Assembly (NCBI GenBank): GCA_025453855.1
Contig: JALOPO010000083.1
Location: 1-6,949, forward strand
Length of the DNA stretch: 6,949 nucleotides
From: Gemmatimonadaceae bacterium
Lineage (GTDB): Bacteria; Gemmatimonadota; Gemmatimonadetes; Gemmatimonadales; Gemmatimonadaceae
Direction: 5' to 3'
In this document: positions 5,721 to 6,949 of the stretch, in pieces
Numbering within the stretch: the stretch's first letter is position 1
How the letters are laid out: every line of letters begins with the position of its first letter
Position numbers and translations under genes: made by a program
Notes under the pieces: model-generated
Seen by the model: the letters and a program-made list of their open reading frames with translations, nothing else
The model's database searches: none
Told to the model about the DNA's origin: nothing

Positions 5721-6323
5721 ATGTCCGCCACCGTCGATGCCCGCCTCCCCTTGAGCCTCCTCGAGGCGGTTCGCCTCGTGGATCGCCCCGAGGCGCTGGA
5801 GGAGGCGGAGTACGTCGAGGAGCTGCGCCTCAAGCGCTTCGGGCTCAGCGACACCGTCTACCAGCAGATCAGGCGCTACGCCGACGCGGTGCGGCGCGGC
5901 GAGCGCACGGCGCGCGAGGAAGTGATGGCGCTCGCGCGGCTCATCGGGCGCCGCGCCGACGCGCATCGCGTCTTCGAGAGCGCGGGGAGCTGGCTCGCCG
6001 CCGATGCGGTGGGGACGGTCTCGGCGCTGCGGCGCACGCTCATCCGCGTTCTTCCCGGCATGCTCGCGCGCCCGCTCGCGCTGGGGGCGGTGCGTCGCCT
6101 CGCCCGCCGCTACCTCGATGGCGACGTGCAGCGCGTGGGCGCGCACGTGCTGCTGGCGGTGGAGCAGCCGGTCACCGACGAGGGGCAGGGGACCGCGGGC
6201 CACGCCTTCTACGCCGCCGCCTTCGCCGAGCTGCTCGAACGGCTCACGACGAGCCCCGCGGTCGTCACGCGCGTCGATGCGGCGCGGGGCGCGCGCTGGC
6301 GCGCCGACTGGGGGCGACGCTGA
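5721..6323 (+). CDS. Hypothetical protein, 200 residues
   Basis: Not recognised. The coding character is strong: third positions are almost all G or C throughout and the frame runs cleanly into the peptidase gene. The N-terminal half is charged and helical: LSLLEAVRLV (11-20), EALEEAEYVEELRLKRF (24-40), then VYQQIRRYADAVRRGERTA (46-64) and EEVMALARLIGRRADA (66-81). The middle holds VFESAGSWLAADAVG (84-98) and a mildly amphipathic stretch at 104-125. A more hydrophobic core, VGAHVLLAVEQP (139-150), precedes GHAFYAAAFAELLERL (160-175). There is no signal peptide, cysteine-rich motif or clear membrane span. Its stop is two bases before the M24 peptidase start, so the two are probably cotranscribed. 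The ATG at 5721 is the first in frame; no Shine-Dalgarno is apparent. It may be a lineage-restricted soluble protein; function unknown. Confidence 0.8.
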   Translation: MSATVDARLPLSLLEAVRLVDRPEALEEAEYVEELRLKRFGLSDTVYQQIRRYADAVRRGERTAREEVMALARLIGRRADAHRVFESAGSWLAADAVGTVSALRRTLIRVLPGMLARPLALGAVRRLARRYLDGDVQRVGAHVLLAVEQPVTDEGQGTAGHAFYAAAFAELLERLTTSPAVVTRVDAARGARWRADWGRR

Positions 6324-6325
6324 CC

Positions 6326-6949
6326 ATGTCGCTCGCCGCCGTGCTCCCCGCCATCCAGGGCGCGCTCGCCGAGGCGGGGCTCGACGGCTGGCTCCTCTAC
6401 GAGTTCAACGGGCAGAACCCGGTCGCGGCGAGCGTCCTCGCGCTCGGCACGCACGTCTCGCGGCGCGCCTTCGCGTGGATCCCGGCCGTCGGCACGCCGG
6501 TGGCGGTGCAGCACGCCATCGAGCGCCACATCTGGCGCAGCTGGCCCGCCGCCTGGGAGCGTCGCGTCTACAGCGGCTGGGCCGAGCTGGAGGCGACGCT
6601 CGCGTCGCTCGTGGGCGGCCGCACGATCGCGATGGAGTACTCGCCCGGCAACGCGGTGCCGTACATCGATCGCGTCCCGGCCGGCGTGCTGGAGATGGTG
6701 CGCGCCGCCGGTGCCACGGTGCGCGGGAGCGACGTCCTGGTCACGCGCTTCGCGGCTGCGCTCGACCCGGACGCGCTGGCGGGCCATGTGCGTGCCGCCG
6801 AGGCGATCGCGGCAGTCGCCGATGCGGCGATGCGGCGCGCGGGCGACGCCGCACGCGCCGGCGCGCCGATCACCGAGCACACGCTGCAGCAGTGGATCAC
6901 CGGCGAGTTCGCGGCGCGCGGGCTGGCGTGGACGAACGACCCGATCGTG
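6326..6949 (+). CDS. M24 family metallopeptidase (Xaa-Pro aminopeptidase-like), N-terminal part, runs off window
   Basis: An open frame of 208 codons from ATG 6326 to the window end with no stop. It begins with a creatinase-type N-terminal domain: LDGWLLYEFNGQNPVAAS (19-36), SRRAFAWIPAVGTPVAVQH (45-63), YSGWAELEATL (82-92) and MEYSPGNAVPYIDRV (103-117), a pattern I know from bacterial M24 peptidases of the Xaa-Pro dipeptidase group. DALAGHVRAAEAIAAVADAA (149-168) is the linker helix that leads into the pita-bread catalytic domain, reached at about 181-208. The metal ligands (Asp, Asp, His, Glu, Glu) lie beyond the right edge, so activity cannot be judged. It should cleave N-terminal residues preceding proline, or dipeptides, in the cytoplasm. 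The start is supported by the spacing after the upstream stop (TGA, two bases, ATG); a GGGG run about 11 bases upstream is a weak Shine-Dalgarno. Confidence 0.88.
   Translation, partial: MSLAAVLPAIQGALAEAGLDGWLLYEFNGQNPVAASVLALGTHVSRRAFAWIPAVGTPVAVQHAIERHIWRSWPAAWERRVYSGWAELEATLASLVGGRTIAMEYSPGNAVPYIDRVPAGVLEMVRAAGATVRGSDVLVTRFAAALDPDALAGHVRAAEAIAAVADAAMRRAGDAARAGAPITEHTLQQWITGEFAARGLAWTNDPIV

Noticed and set aside
5472..6203. N-terminal extension of the anti-sigma frame across the intergenic region and the opposite gene
   Set aside because: The extension is antisense to the 200-residue gene and has no anti-sigma homology; the ZAS domain starts right after the ATG at 5471.
6209..6880. Minus-strand open frame of 223 codons opposite the M24 peptidase
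   Set aside because: The plus-strand frame has clear creatinase-type peptidase motifs; the antisense product is Arg/Ala/His-rich with none.
1..6949. CRISPR array, tRNA, rRNA, insertion sequence or phage genes
   Set aside because: No direct repeat/spacer pattern, no tRNA-like cloverleaf or CCA end, no transposase motifs or terminal inverted repeats were seen on reading both strands.

Overview
The window is very GC-rich bacterial DNA with tightly packed genes, strong G/C preference at third codon positions and few clear Shine-Dalgarno sites. The gene style (an M24 peptidase of the LDGWLL/MEYSPGN type and a DUF92/methyltransferase/FAD-oxidoreductase/ketosynthase neighbourhood) suggests Gemmatimonadota or a similar high-GC soil or aquatic phylum. 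This taxonomic call is an inference from style; no rRNA or other decisive marker is present.

Left and centre (about 21 to 5471, minus strand): one apparent co-directional operon, read right to left. It starts with a small zinc-binding anti-sigma factor (5193-5471). Then follow a DUF92 membrane protein (4347-5147), a geranylgeranyl-reductase-type FAD oxidoreductase (3079-4350), a flavin-reductase-domain protein (2537-3013 or from 3082), a SAM-dependent methyltransferase (1830-2531), an SRPBCC (polyketide cyclase/coenzyme Q-binding type) protein (1265-1840) and a FabF-type beta-ketoacyl synthase (21-1268). Several junctions are ATGA overlaps or gaps of a few bases, so the genes are probably cotranscribed and translationally coupled. 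A complete AGGAGG lies across the end of the ketosynthase gene, so the operon may continue beyond the left edge.

Together the set looks like a biosynthetic locus for a lipid or polyketide-like metabolite: a condensing enzyme, a possible cyclase/aromatase, a methyltransferase, a flavin reductase, an FAD-dependent reductase or oxygenase, and a DUF92 protein whose plant relative VTE6 is a phytyl-phosphate kinase. No acyl carrier protein, ketoreductase, chain-length factor, type III polyketide synthase or prenyltransferase is visible here, so the product cannot be named.

The intergenic region 5472-5720 separates the minus-strand operon from a plus-strand pair. On the minus strand it holds a good match to an ECF-sigma-type promoter (GGAAAC, 17 bases, CGTT) pointing at the anti-sigma gene. 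That gene encodes the same Cys/His spacing as the redox-sensing anti-sigma factor RsrA.

Right (5721 to the end, plus strand): an unrecognised 200-residue protein, then, two bases after its stop, the N-terminal 208 codons of an M24-family (Xaa-Pro aminopeptidase-like) metallopeptidase that runs off the window.
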